Below are positions 7,451 to 13,776 of a DNA stretch of 17,298 bases, piece by piece. The DNA comes from Methanofollis sp. (lineage in GTDB: Archaea; Halobacteriota; Methanomicrobia; Methanomicrobiales; Methanofollaceae). Each line of letters starts with the position of its first letter. The stretch's first letter is position 1. The position numbers were made by a program, and so were the translations under genes. The stretch covers positions 1-17,298 of the forward strand of contig JAQVHG010000020.1 in assembly GCA_028696365.1 (NCBI GenBank). Direction: 5' to 3'. A model generated the notes under the pieces. That model was given only the letters and a program-made list of their open reading frames with translations. It was not told the DNA's origin and ran no database searches.

Positions 7451-8050
7451 TCACTCGATATTGGCGTGCCTGCACTTGAGGTCTTCGACATTGGTCTCGG
7501 TGATCTCCATCAGGCGCGAGACGATCGCGTCTGCAAAGATCATCGAGGTCGTCTCAAAGATCGTGCCAAGGGGAGCGAAAGACTTGTGCTGCCCCATCAT
7601 CTGCCTGACTTCGAACTCGGCAGACTCGTCCTTCACCTCGTCGCGGTGGCTCTCGATCTCGACGGTGCAGTCGGCGATCTTGCCGATCCGCGAGTCTGAG
7701 TTGGACGTGATCAAGCAGACCCGGCCGCCGATCTCCTTTGCCGTCTCGGCAAGTTCAGCGACGGTCTTGGTCTTGCCTGAGCCTGAGAAGACGACCAGGA
7801 CATCACCCTCCCCCATGGCAGGGGTGACGGTCTCGCCGACCACAAACGAGTGCAGCCCGAGGTGCATCAGCCGCATGGCAAAGGCCTTTGCCACGAGCCC
7901 TGAGCGTCCTGCTCCAAGCACATAGATCCTCTTTGCACAGAGGAGTTCCTGGAGGAAGGACTCGACTTCGGAGTCTGCGATCGTATCGGCGATCGAGGAA
8001 ATCTTTGAGGCCATCAGACCCATCATATCCTGAACAACGTGATTCTCCAT
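7451..8050 (-). CDS. hxlB: 6-phospho-3-hexuloisomerase (SIS domain)
   Basis: A 199-residue SIS-fold sugar-phosphate isomerase that interconverts 3-hexulose-6-phosphate and fructose-6-phosphate. In archaea lacking the oxidative pentose phosphate pathway the reaction runs in reverse to supply ribulose-5-phosphate and formaldehyde (established knowledge). Seen: GAGRSGLVAKAF (46-57) followed by RLMHLG, then SGSGKT (89-94) binding the sugar phosphate, LITSNSDSRIGKIAD, and a C-terminal helix region with KSFAPLGTIFETTSMIF typical of the PHI family. First gene of the operon with the aminotransferase and M42 peptidase. Start ATG 8050 has only a weak TAGGA site. The partner hexulose-phosphate synthase is not in the window. 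GutQ/KpsF-type isomerases are a less likely alternative, as these usually carry CBS domains. Confidence 0.88.
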   Translation of the reverse strand: MENHVVQDMMGLMASKISSIADTIADSEVESFLQELLCAKRIYVLGAGRSGLVAKAFAMRLMHLGLHSFVVGETVTPAMGEGDVLVVFSGSGKTKTVAELAETAKEIGGRVCLITSNSDSRIGKIADCTVEIESHRDEVKDESAEFEVRQMMGQHKSFAPLGTIFETTSMIFADAIVSRLMEITETNVEDLKCRHANIE

Positions 8051-8164
8051 AATCCTACCAGACAGGTGGTCGTGCCAACTACATTAGAATATCGTGGTCT
8101 GTAGCCGGGGAGACCAATAGGAAACGTCATCACGACAGAGAACGACATTTATTCTGGTGAATGA

Positions 8165-8953
8165 ATGAAGCGGATAGAGCCTTATTTTTCATGCGACGGT
8201 GCGACGCTCCTGCATGGCGATGCGGTCGAGTGCATGGAATCCATCCCAGAAGGCTCGGTCGACCTGATCTTCGCCGATCCTCCGTATAATCTTTCCAATG
8301 GCGGGTTTACCTGCCAGGGCGGGAAGAGAGCGCCGGTTGACAAGGGCGCGTGGGACCAGAGCGCAGGGGTCGAGGAGGACTTCGCATTTCACCGTCGGTG
8401 GATCGAGGCCTGTAGCCGGGTGCTCAGGGACGGGGGGACGATCTGGATCAGCGGCACGTATCACTCGATATATGCCTGCGGGTTTGCCCTGCAGGTCCTG
8501 GGGTTCCAGATCCTCAATGATGTCTGCTGGTACAAACCCAATGCCCCGCCAAATCTCAGCACCCGCTACTTCACCGCAAGTCACGAGACCCTGATCTGGG
8601 CAAAGAAGGGTGAGGGGCGCCACACTTTCAATTATGACGAGATGAAGAATGGCGAGTGGGACTACGACGTCATCAAGAGGCCGGGAAAACAGATGCGGTC
8701 GGTCTGGTCGGTCCCGGCCCCAAAACCCTCGGAGAAGAAGCAGGGGAAGCACCCTACCCAGAAGCCGCTCGCTCTCTTAGAGCGGGTGGTGCTGGCGAGT
8801 TCTCTTGAAGGCGACCTGGTCCTCGATCCCTTTGCCGGGAGTTCGACGACCGGGCTTGCGGCCGTGATGCATGGCCGCCGGTTCCTCGGAATCGAGCGGG
8901 AGGAGGAGTACCTCGACCTCTCGGTGAGGCGTTTTCAGGCGTTGATGGACTGA
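8165..8953 (+). CDS. DpnA-like beta-class adenine-specific DNA methyltransferase, orphan
   Basis: A 262-residue S-adenosylmethionine-dependent DNA methyltransferase. The catalytic motif IV FADPPY (DPPY 38-41) comes before the SAM-binding motif I LDPFAGSSTTG (from D221), which is the beta-class order. The sequence LSNGGFTCQGGK, then VDKGAWD, GGTIWISGTYHSIYACG, PPNLSTRYFTASHETLIWAK and GKHPTQKP closely follows the pattern I recall for DpnA/M.DpnII-2-type enzymes, so N6-adenine methylation, possibly at a GATC-like site, is inferred. ATG 8165 follows GGTGA by 4 bases. No restriction endonuclease or second methylase adjoins it: downstream is a repeat, upstream a divergent metabolic operon. It therefore looks like a solitary methylase. 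Target site unproven. Confidence 0.9.
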   Translation: MKRIEPYFSCDGATLLHGDAVECMESIPEGSVDLIFADPPYNLSNGGFTCQGGKRAPVDKGAWDQSAGVEEDFAFHRRWIEACSRVLRDGGTIWISGTYHSIYACGFALQVLGFQILNDVCWYKPNAPPNLSTRYFTASHETLIWAKKGEGRHTFNYDEMKNGEWDYDVIKRPGKQMRSVWSVPAPKPSEKKQGKHPTQKPLALLERVVLASSLEGDLVLDPFAGSSTTGLAAVMHGRRFLGIEREEEYLDLSVRRFQALMD

Positions 8954-9561
8954 GAATTACCGTTGCATAGACTTCTGTGTCTCTTCTTGGTGAGGGGATC
9001 TCTGGTCTCTTCTGCTTCTCCTGCAATCAAGTGCATGAAGATCTCGCCGAGGATAGCACACCAATCCTTCAGGATCGTTCATCCTGGGATCATCATAAAT
9101 CGGCTCTGTAGAAACCCTCCCCTCTTGTGTGGGTGAGAGGTGTGCCACCCGCCTTCCTGCCTCTTTGGCCGGGGGCTCTACCCCCGGACCCCCGGGACCA
9201 CGATAGGGTCGGGAAGGCAGAATAAATGACCATAAAGAGAGTGCTGCTGTCATCGACATATCATGTGGCGAGGGGTTTGGGGGGCGGCAAGCCCCCCGTC
9301 AGAGATATTCATCAAGAGGGTTTCTACAGCGCGCCGAAAATATTTTCAATTTTCGAGGGGGCCCCTGGCTTGAAGACGTGGGGGAGGGGTTCGATTCACA
9401 CTCTCCATCTCTCGTCTTCGGAGTATTTCCTTTATATTCAACGAAAAAGGGTTTACCGGGTGCATGGTGGTAGCCATAACCCTGATTCGCCCTTCAAACG
9501 CCACAGGTGTTCTGAGTTCTTATGCAGGTATACTCTCTTGATCTTCCTCCAGAGATCGAGA
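8954..9561. other. 608-bp intergenic region with one near-complete repeat
   Basis: Between the convergent methyltransferase and disulfide reductase genes. Holds the inverted MITE-like copy 9103-9332. Positions 8954-9102 and 9333-9561 show no recognisable gene. A patch at 9387-9410 (GAGGGGTTCGATTCACACTC) recalls the variant tail of the repeat family and may be a remnant. Confidence 0.65.
9103..9332 (-). repeat. MITE-like repeat, near-complete, inverted orientation
   Basis: The plus-strand left end GGCTCTGTAGAAACCCTC and right end GAGGGTTTCTACAGCGC form terminal inverted repeats of about 17-18 bp. The interior, read in reverse, aligns throughout with 17005-17246: the TCATTTATTCTGCC segment, the CCGGGGG/CCCCCGG hairpin (9169-9187), CACGATAGGGTCGGGAAGGC, and the GGGGGG...CCCCCC hairpin near 9280-9298. 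Length is 230 bp. Flanks show no clear target duplication. Confidence 0.8.
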
Positions 9562-10065
9562 CTACAAAAACCGCTCAAACCTTTCCTTCTTCGCCCGGCA
9601 GATCGGGCAGACCTCTGGAGGTTCATCTCTTGCACAGAGGTAACCACAGACCCGGCACCGATGAACGGGGTACGGGAGCGGCCCTGCGAGCGAGGCGGGG
9701 CGGTCTACCGCGCGCTTCGACGGCCCCCCAGGAAGGCGGCGCTCTGGCACCGGGCCGACCGTCTTCTCGCCGGCGGCGACCGCACCCGAGACATAGAGGG
9801 CGCAGTAGCAGGCGTCGTGTTCAGTGAGGTCAGGATCGCGGTAGTCACACGGGCAGATGATGTCGAGGTCGGCCTCCTTCTCCCCGAGGCTGAGGCGGCA
9901 CGGACATGCAGGATACCCATATCGGCGTTCATTGATCAGAAGGCCCCTGACCAGCCCCTTCACGAACGCGGTGTTCGGGTTGAGGTGGTAGCCCCCTGCC
10001 ATGGCTTCGCGGTCCAGGCGGCGGTATGCCTCCTTGACCTCCTCCTCGGTGACCTCGGCGGTCAC
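9562..10065 (-). CDS. Ferredoxin:thioredoxin reductase catalytic-like subunit fused to a rubredoxin domain
   Basis: A 167-residue iron-sulfur disulfide reductase. The FTR catalytic domain has all six family cysteines: CPC (C54, C56), CPC (C71, C73) and HDACYC (C86, C88), which hold a 4Fe-4S cluster next to the redox disulfide. After a proline/arginine linker, residues 135-160 form a rubredoxin-type ribbon CRVCGY...CPIC (C137, C140, C153, C156). The same FTR-rubredoxin layout is known from ferredoxin:disulfide reductase of methanogens such as Methanosarcina. It takes electrons from ferredoxin and reduces a thioredoxin-like partner. The start is GTG 10065 in a GTGA overlap with the upstream glutaredoxin-like gene, which is therefore the likely partner. 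A longer frame up to 10371 is only a shadow of that gene. Confidence 0.88.
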   Translation of the reverse strand: MTAEVTEEEVKEAYRRLDREAMAGGYHLNPNTAFVKGLVRGLLINERRYGYPACPCRLSLGEKEADLDIICPCDYRDPDLTEHDACYCALYVSGAVAAGEKTVGPVPERRLPGGPSKRAVDRPASLAGPLPYPVHRCRVCGYLCARDEPPEVCPICRAKKERFERFL

Positions 10066-10340
10066 ACCAGCGCCTCCCTGATCTCGTCCTCCTGGTAGCC
10101 CACGATCGTCCTGCCATTGATCACCAGGGTCGGGAACGACCCCATCGAGTTGTAACGGTTGACCATCTCGGTGTAGACCCTCTCCATCTCCTTCTTCGGG
10201 AGTTGGTCGACGAAGAGATAGTCGTATTCCACGCCAAGTGAGTTGAGGAGGTCTTTGGTCTTCGCGCACCACCCACAGGTGCTCAGGGCATAGAGCATGA
10301 CCTTCCCCTTGTCCTTGCCGTCGACATGTATCGGCTCCAT
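10062..10340 (-). CDS. Glutaredoxin/NrdH-like small redox protein
   Basis: A 92-residue thioredoxin-fold protein with the active-site CGWC (C22, C25), the cis-proline segment SFPTLVIN and the glycine pair region IVGYQEDEIREAL. It probably carries electrons from the FTR-rubredoxin reductase encoded by the overlapping downstream gene (4-base overlap) to disulfide substrates. ATG 10340 is chosen because the MEPIHVDGKDKGKVMLYAL N-terminus looks family-like; it lacks a ribosome binding site. A TATA-like GCATATATT lies directly before it, so transcription might instead start inside, with ATG 10298 (preceded by GGGGAAGG) as an alternative start. Confidence 0.85.
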   Translation of the reverse strand: MEPIHVDGKDKGKVMLYALSTCGWCAKTKDLLNSLGVEYDYLFVDQLPKKEMERVYTEMVNRYNSMGSFPTLVINGRTIVGYQEDEIREALV

Positions 10341-10438
10341 AATATATGCGAGAGTGGCCGCCTTTCTCCATAAGAGTTGTGATCCCAATCTGGCCCTGAG
10401 CGGAAGGTTGAAGCCCGCGGAGGTCGCCCTCTCAGTCG

Positions 10439-10771
10439 ATGAGTATTGAGGTCCTCGTCGAAGTTTACCGGCTCGCCGCAGAGAGCCTGAGCCTTGCGGG
10501 GGCGCTCGTGATCATCTACGGCGGCATCAGGGCCATAGTGAGGACGCTGCAGAAAGAGGTGCTCAGAAAGCCGATCAAGTATCACGAGATCAGGCTTGGG
10601 TTCACCGCCAAGATCGTCTTCGGCCTCGACTTTCTCATCGCCTCTGATGTCCTCCTCACCCTCATCGCCCCCAGCCAGGAGGAGTTGCTCATCCTCGGGA
10701 CCACGGTCATCATCAGGACGATCCTCGGATATTTTCTCACGAAAGAAGCACAGGAGTTTGTGTTCGATTGA
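10439..10771 (+). CDS. DUF1622 family integral membrane protein
   Basis: A 110-residue protein with three hydrophobic segments (about 17-34, 57-77 and 82-100) and the conserved polar loop LRKPIKYHEIRLGFTAKIVFGLDFLIASDVL that marks DUF1622. Function unknown; the family is widespread in bacteria and archaea. ATG 10439 has a GGAGGT 14 bases upstream, which is longer than ideal. It is divergent from the glutaredoxin gene, with only 98 bases between the two starts. No partner gene follows. Confidence 0.85.
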   Translation: MSIEVLVEVYRLAAESLSLAGALVIIYGGIRAIVRTLQKEVLRKPIKYHEIRLGFTAKIVFGLDFLIASDVLLTLIAPSQEELLILGTTVIIRTILGYFLTKEAQEFVFD

Positions 10772-10999
10772 ACGGATCGGGAGAGTCGGGCACGGGTTGA
10801 GATTCCATAGAAAACATGCCGATGAAGTTTTCATTTCGCGGCCCTGTAACATTCGTCACAGACGCCGGGCTCAAGCATACGGCAATGATGAATACGGCAT
10901 GATAATTTTTCGTCGCGTGCTTGCTCTTTCTCAAGACAGGATAACTGATGAAAATTTCGCTTCATCGCCGCCACCTGGCTAAGGAGTCCTCTCTCCTGC

Positions 11000-11280
11000 G
11001 GGGTCTGGGGGTGAAACCCCCGGCGCGAGAAAGCAGAAAAGATTCTGCGATGAGGGCGGCACCTCGGGTCATTTCATCTCGACTCCCTCCGGTCGTCCCC
11101 TGGGATGGCGATGGATCGGGAAGGCTGTGTCGGGGAATTGTGTATCTTAATCTCACGAGAGAGCCGAGAAACTCTCCCTCGCCGCCCCTGTCTATCTTCA
11201 TCGTGGGGGTCCGGAGGGTCTCCCCCCGGTGGAAGACGACAGAAAAATTCTGCGACGAGGGGCGGCACCTCTGATCATTC
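11000..11280. repeat. Pair of related direct repeats (11000-11075 and 11205-11280)
   Basis: Both units run: G-rich hairpin (GGGTCTGGGGGTGAAACCCC versus GGGGTCCGGAGGGTCTCCCC), an AGCAGAAAAGATTCTGCGA or GACAGAAAAATTCTGCGA palindrome, then GAGGGCGGCACCTC or a near copy, then a CATTTC or CATTC end. They share landmarks with the MITE-like family (the GGGGGTCCGG hairpin, CTATCTTCATCGTGGGGGTC before the second unit) but have a different terminal motif, so they may be a sub-family. Confidence 0.5.
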
Positions 11281-11290
11281 CATATTGCCT

Positions 11291-11464
11291 TCCGACACCA
11301 TCCGGCCGGGGGCGCTGCCCCCGGACCCCCGGGAGCACGATAGGGTCAGGAAGGCAGAATAGATGACCATAAAGAGAGTGCTGCCTGTCCACGACCTATC
11401 GTGTGGCGGGGGGTTCGGGGGGCGGCCAAGCCCCCCGCAAGAGAGAGACATCCAGAGGGCTTAA
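11291..11464 (-). repeat. MITE-like repeat, truncated, inverted orientation
   Basis: Nearly identical to 9165-9325 over its length: the CCGGGGGC-GCT-GCCCCCGG hairpin, GGACCCCCGGGAGCACGATA, GGGTCAGGAAGGCAGAATAG, ATGACCATAAAGAGAGTGCT and the GGGGGG...CCCCCC hairpin near 11416-11438. The expected terminal repeat has decayed to GAGGGCTTAACTG, and the other end is missing. Confidence 0.7.
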
Positions 11465-11538
11465 CTGATTTTCGAGGTGAGAGCGAAGCGGACATGAAAA
11501 TCTTCGAGGTATCTGAGGGAAAGACCGTGACGAGTTGA

Positions 11539-11555
11539 GAAGATTAACGATCTTC
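11539..11555 (-). terminator. Recurring GATC-type hairpin downstream of the HAD gene (possible terminator)
   Basis: GAAGAT (11539-11544) and ATCTTC (11550-11555) form a 6-bp stem about 30 bases behind the HAD stop codon. On the minus strand it is GAAGATCGTTAATCTTC, a member of the hairpin family at 1780, 4810 and 5126. It may be a repeat rather than a dedicated terminator; no T-run follows. Confidence 0.35.
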
Positions 11556-11586
11556 AAGTCACACGCCCCCCCGGCAGAGAGCCAGG

Positions 11587-12270
11587 TCAGATCCCAAGGG
11601 CCGGGATGAGGTCCCTGATATCCTCGAGCACGTAGTCGGGCCTGCAGATGGGCTCCGGGCCTTCGCTGTGGTCGCCGTACAGCGCATAGGCCGCCTGCAT
11701 TCCTAGAGCCCTGGCGGGTGCGACCTCGCGGCGGATGCTGTCGCCGACGACCATCGTCTCGGCCGGATCGGCAGAGAGAGCGTGAAGGGCGCACCGAAAC
11801 TGCACGGGGTCGGGCTTTTTCCGGCCTGTCAGGTCGGGGGTGACAAGATATGAAAAGTAGTCCTTGATCCCGGTCTGCTCCAGTCGCGTCAACGCCTGGA
11901 AGGAGTAGGCATCGGTGACGACGGCCATGGTGAGGCCGGCACCGGCGATGGCCTCCAGGGTCTCCTCCACTCCGTCGAAGAGCCTGATCGTGGTGAGCTT
12001 GGCCCTTTCGTAGATCCAGCACGCACGGCCATAGGCCTCCCTCTCTGCCCCGAGCCCGGAAAGATAGTCCCTGATATTCTGCAGGTCCTCGTAGCCGACG
12101 CCGGGACGCCTGAAGTACTGGTAGAGTGCGTCGGCGTCGCCCGCCCCGAGATCTTCGACGACCGCCCGGCACGCCTCCCTTTTCGCGCCGACGAAGTCCC
12201 AGAGTGTGTTGTCCATGTCGAAGAGGACGTGCCTTATCGCCTGATCCCCAGCGCCGAAAGTTTCCTGCAT
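11587..12270 (-). CDS. HAD superfamily hydrolase
   Basis: A 227-residue phosphatase-like protein of the haloacid dehalogenase superfamily. All four motifs are present: FDMDNTLWD (nucleophile D18 and acid D20), VVTDA (motif II threonine), the KKPDP lysine and VVGDSIRREV (motif IV aspartates reduced to GDS). A helical cap lies between motifs I and II (subfamily I, phosphoglycolate phosphatase or haloacid dehalogenase-like). Substrate unknown. ATG 12270 lies inside the 3' end of the PIN gene, overlapping it by 37 bases, with GAGG just ahead; GTG 12291 is an alternative. No start codon exists between the PIN stop and motif I, so the overlap is real. It is the third gene of the CARF-PIN operon. 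Whether it belongs functionally to that pair or merely rides along is open. Confidence 0.85.
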   Translation of the reverse strand: MQETFGAGDQAIRHVLFDMDNTLWDFVGAKREACRAVVEDLGAGDADALYQYFRRPGVGYEDLQNIRDYLSGLGAEREAYGRACWIYERAKLTTIRLFDGVEETLEAIAGAGLTMAVVTDAYSFQALTRLEQTGIKDYFSYLVTPDLTGRKKPDPVQFRCALHALSADPAETMVVGDSIRREVAPARALGMQAAYALYGDHSEGPEPICRPDYVLEDIRDLIPALGI

Positions 12271-13244
12271 ACCTCGATGTCCCTCTCGCACTCAGTATGA
12301 CGGTCATCGCCGATGAAGGTGAGCCTGAAGGCATCGGGATCGTCGCCCTTCCCCCCGAACTCGCCGAAGAGCACGGCCGAGTCGATGGTGACGACCCCGA
12401 AGGAGAGGGCGAGGTGGGCGACGAGCCTGAAGAAGGTGTCTGGCGAGGCATGGTGGGGTCGTGGATGGTAAGGTGCCCTGAAGAGAAAATATTCCACCCC
12501 TTCGGCATCGCAGAGGTCGGCCATCGCCCCGTCCGCAGTGAGGAGGACCGGCAGACCGAACCGTTTCTCCTCGAACCGGCGGAGGGCCTCGACGATCATC
12601 TGGTCGTTCTCGCGGGTGGCGTGCACCGCCTTCTCCCCCTCATCGACGAGGATGGCCCGGTCGCGGAGGGCCTTGTACTCGGGCATCGCGAGGTACGCCG
12701 CCTTTCTCGATTTTTTCTTCCGGCGGTTCTCGAACTCGGCGATGTACCAACTGGCTTCGGGTGCGCTCTCCCGAAGTTCGGCGATGAAACGGGATGAATA
12801 TTTGTGGTTGAGGACGTACTCGATCTCCTGGCGCACGACCCCTGTGAGGATCACCTCGTCGGGACGGAGGGCGCGGCTCGTGGTGAAGAAGCGGTGGTAC
12901 ATCAGGTTGGTGTCGAGCCCGAAGGAGATCTCTTTCTTCAGCCCGCGGTAGACCTTCGCCTTCTCCCTGAACTCCTCCATGTTCACATAGGTCGTGACCC
13001 CGCTTGCAAGCAGACACTCCTCGAAATCCGAGAAGAAGGGCATCTCCATCGCGTGCTCGCCGAACCTGAGCGAGGCGGCATAGAACTCGTCGGGGTTTGA
13101 GAGGATGGAGATCTGGTAGCCGGTGCCTCTGGGCCGCGCTTCGAGGAGACGGATCCCGTAGATCGGATACGAGATGGTAACCTCGCCGCCGAAATAGTTG
13201 ATGAGGGCCGGGATCTCCTGGCTCGTGATCACCATCTCGCTCAT
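12234..13244 (-). CDS. PIN-domain nuclease with unrecognised N-terminal domain, partner of a CARF-like protein
   Basis: A 336-residue protein. The middle contains a PIN-like nuclease signature: SFGLDTNLMY (D111), VVRQEIEYVL (E140), ENDQMIVEAL (D214) and LLTADGAMADL (D238). That is the four-acid metal site of PIN RNases in the right order. A 70-residue insert between E140 and D214 is basic (NRRKKKSRK, 173-181). The first about 100 residues (ISYPIYGIRLLEARPRG and following) look beta-rich and match nothing I recognise; a C-terminal tail of about 85 residues follows the PIN core. PIN domains mostly cut RNA. The start ATG 13244 overlaps the stop of the CARF-like gene (ATGA), showing tight coupling. 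Inference: a ligand-gated RNase effector. Confidence 0.82.
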   Translation of the reverse strand: MSEMVITSQEIPALINYFGGEVTISYPIYGIRLLEARPRGTGYQISILSNPDEFYAASLRFGEHAMEMPFFSDFEECLLASGVTTYVNMEEFREKAKVYRGLKKEISFGLDTNLMYHRFFTTSRALRPDEVILTGVVRQEIEYVLNHKYSSRFIAELRESAPEASWYIAEFENRRKKKSRKAAYLAMPEYKALRDRAILVDEGEKAVHATRENDQMIVEALRRFEEKRFGLPVLLTADGAMADLCDAEGVEYFLFRAPYHPRPHHASPDTFFRLVAHLALSFGVVTIDSAVLFGEFGGKGDDPDAFRLTFIGDDRHTECERDIEVCRKLSALGIRR

Positions 13245-13729
13245 CTGCTCTCCTCCTCGACGAGGTCGCGGAGAGGCTGGATATGGAGCGGGATGAGGAG
13301 GTAGGGCCTGGCCGGGGGGTCGGGGATGGGCAGGCCGAGATAATAAATATGGTCGACCTGGAGGCTGGCGGCGGCAAGGTCCAGGCAGACCGAGACGATC
13401 GCCGCCTTTCGTCCTGGCGTGATGTCGAGGGCGGTCTCAAAACCCCTGGCGACAAGGGAGCGGACCAGCCCGGTCACCTCCCTCCCGGCGGCGGCATAGT
13501 CCCCCTCGGTCACCCTGATGACTGAAATTTTAGGAGAGAATCCATAGCGCTCAGAGATCAGCCTGAGCCCTTCCAGCACCGGGCCGAGCCGGCTCTCTTC
13601 CCAGGCGACGAGGTGGACCTCTGCCGGGCGGGCGCCGCGATCACGCAGCACCGCATGATAGGTATTGAGGAGCGCCCAGCCCGAACGCCCGGCAAGGGTG
13701 AGGTAGGCCTGCGCCCGCTCTGGAGGCAT
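13241..13729 (-). CDS. Stand-alone CARF-like (CRISPR-associated Rossmann fold) sensor protein
   Basis: A 162-residue single-domain protein. Seen: an N-terminal strand and glycine/serine turn (LTLAGRSGWALLNTYHAVL, 10-28), a second strand VHLVAW with the helix ESRLGPVLEGLRLISERYG, and ISVIRVTEGDY. These are followed by ALDITPGRKAAIVSVCLDLA with the DITPGRK turn at 102-108, and a last strand VDHIYYLGLP. The D-x-T-x-G-x-K turn after a hydrophobic strand is the hallmark of CARF domains, which bind cyclic oligoadenylates in type III CRISPR and related systems (family knowledge). It lacks a fused effector; the next gene, overlapping by 4 bases, encodes a PIN nuclease. A TATA box lies about 40 bases upstream of ATG 13729. 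A different Rossmann-type ligand-binding role is possible. Confidence 0.68.
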   Translation of the reverse strand: MPPERAQAYLTLAGRSGWALLNTYHAVLRDRGARPAEVHLVAWEESRLGPVLEGLRLISERYGFSPKISVIRVTEGDYAAAGREVTGLVRSLVARGFETALDITPGRKAAIVSVCLDLAAASLQVDHIYYLGLPIPDPPARPYLLIPLHIQPLRDLVEEESR

Positions 13730-13751
13730 ACTTCTGGATGAGGGGCCAGGG

Positions 13752-13759
13752 CAAAAAAG
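13752..13759 (-). terminator. T-tract behind the ABC transporter operon
   Basis: On the minus strand CCTTTTTTGCC lies 8 bases behind the ATPase stop codon. It is placed between that stop and the CARF start and may end the transporter transcript. Confidence 0.4.
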
Positions 13760-13762
13760 GTT

Positions 13763-13776
13763 GCTGTTTATATGGC
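13763..13776 (-). promoter_or_regulatory. TATA box of the CARF-PIN-HAD operon
   Basis: The minus strand reads GCCATATAAACAGC, a good archaeal TATA box, overlapping the stop codon of the ABC ATPase gene. Transcription would begin near 13743, giving a leader of about 14 bases before ATG 13729. This suggests the CARF operon is transcribed separately from the upstream transporter. Confidence 0.55.

Larger units (their letters stand above)
10772..11586. other. 815-bp intergenic region with related direct repeats and a truncated MITE-like copy
   Basis: Convergent junction between the DUF1622 and HAD genes. Positions 10772-10990 show nothing I can recognise. Two related units (11000-11075 and 11205-11280) stand about 205 bp apart, followed by a truncated inverted MITE-like copy (11291-11464) and a GATC-type hairpin at 11539-11555. 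Confidence 0.65.

Noticed and set aside
6690..7925. 411-codon + strand frame opposite the aminotransferase and hexuloisomerase
   Set aside because: Spans the junction of two well-supported minus-strand genes and has no recognisable domain.
9455..9530. Possible tRNA-like stretch in the gap before the FTR gene
   Set aside because: No cloverleaf: I could not pair an acceptor stem or find a proper T-loop (GTTCRANYC) at the right place.
9226..10098. 290-codon + strand frame starting in the repeat and running over the FTR gene
   Set aside because: Begins inside the mobile-element-like repeat and is antisense to a clear iron-sulfur reductase.
10066..10371. N-terminal extension of the FTR-rubredoxin frame
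   Set aside because: Out-of-frame reading of the glutaredoxin-like gene; GTG 10065 gives the family-typical start.
11396..12508. 370-codon minus-strand frame over the HAD gene
   Set aside because: Arg/Ser/Pro-rich composition with no motifs; the overlapping frame carries all HAD motifs.
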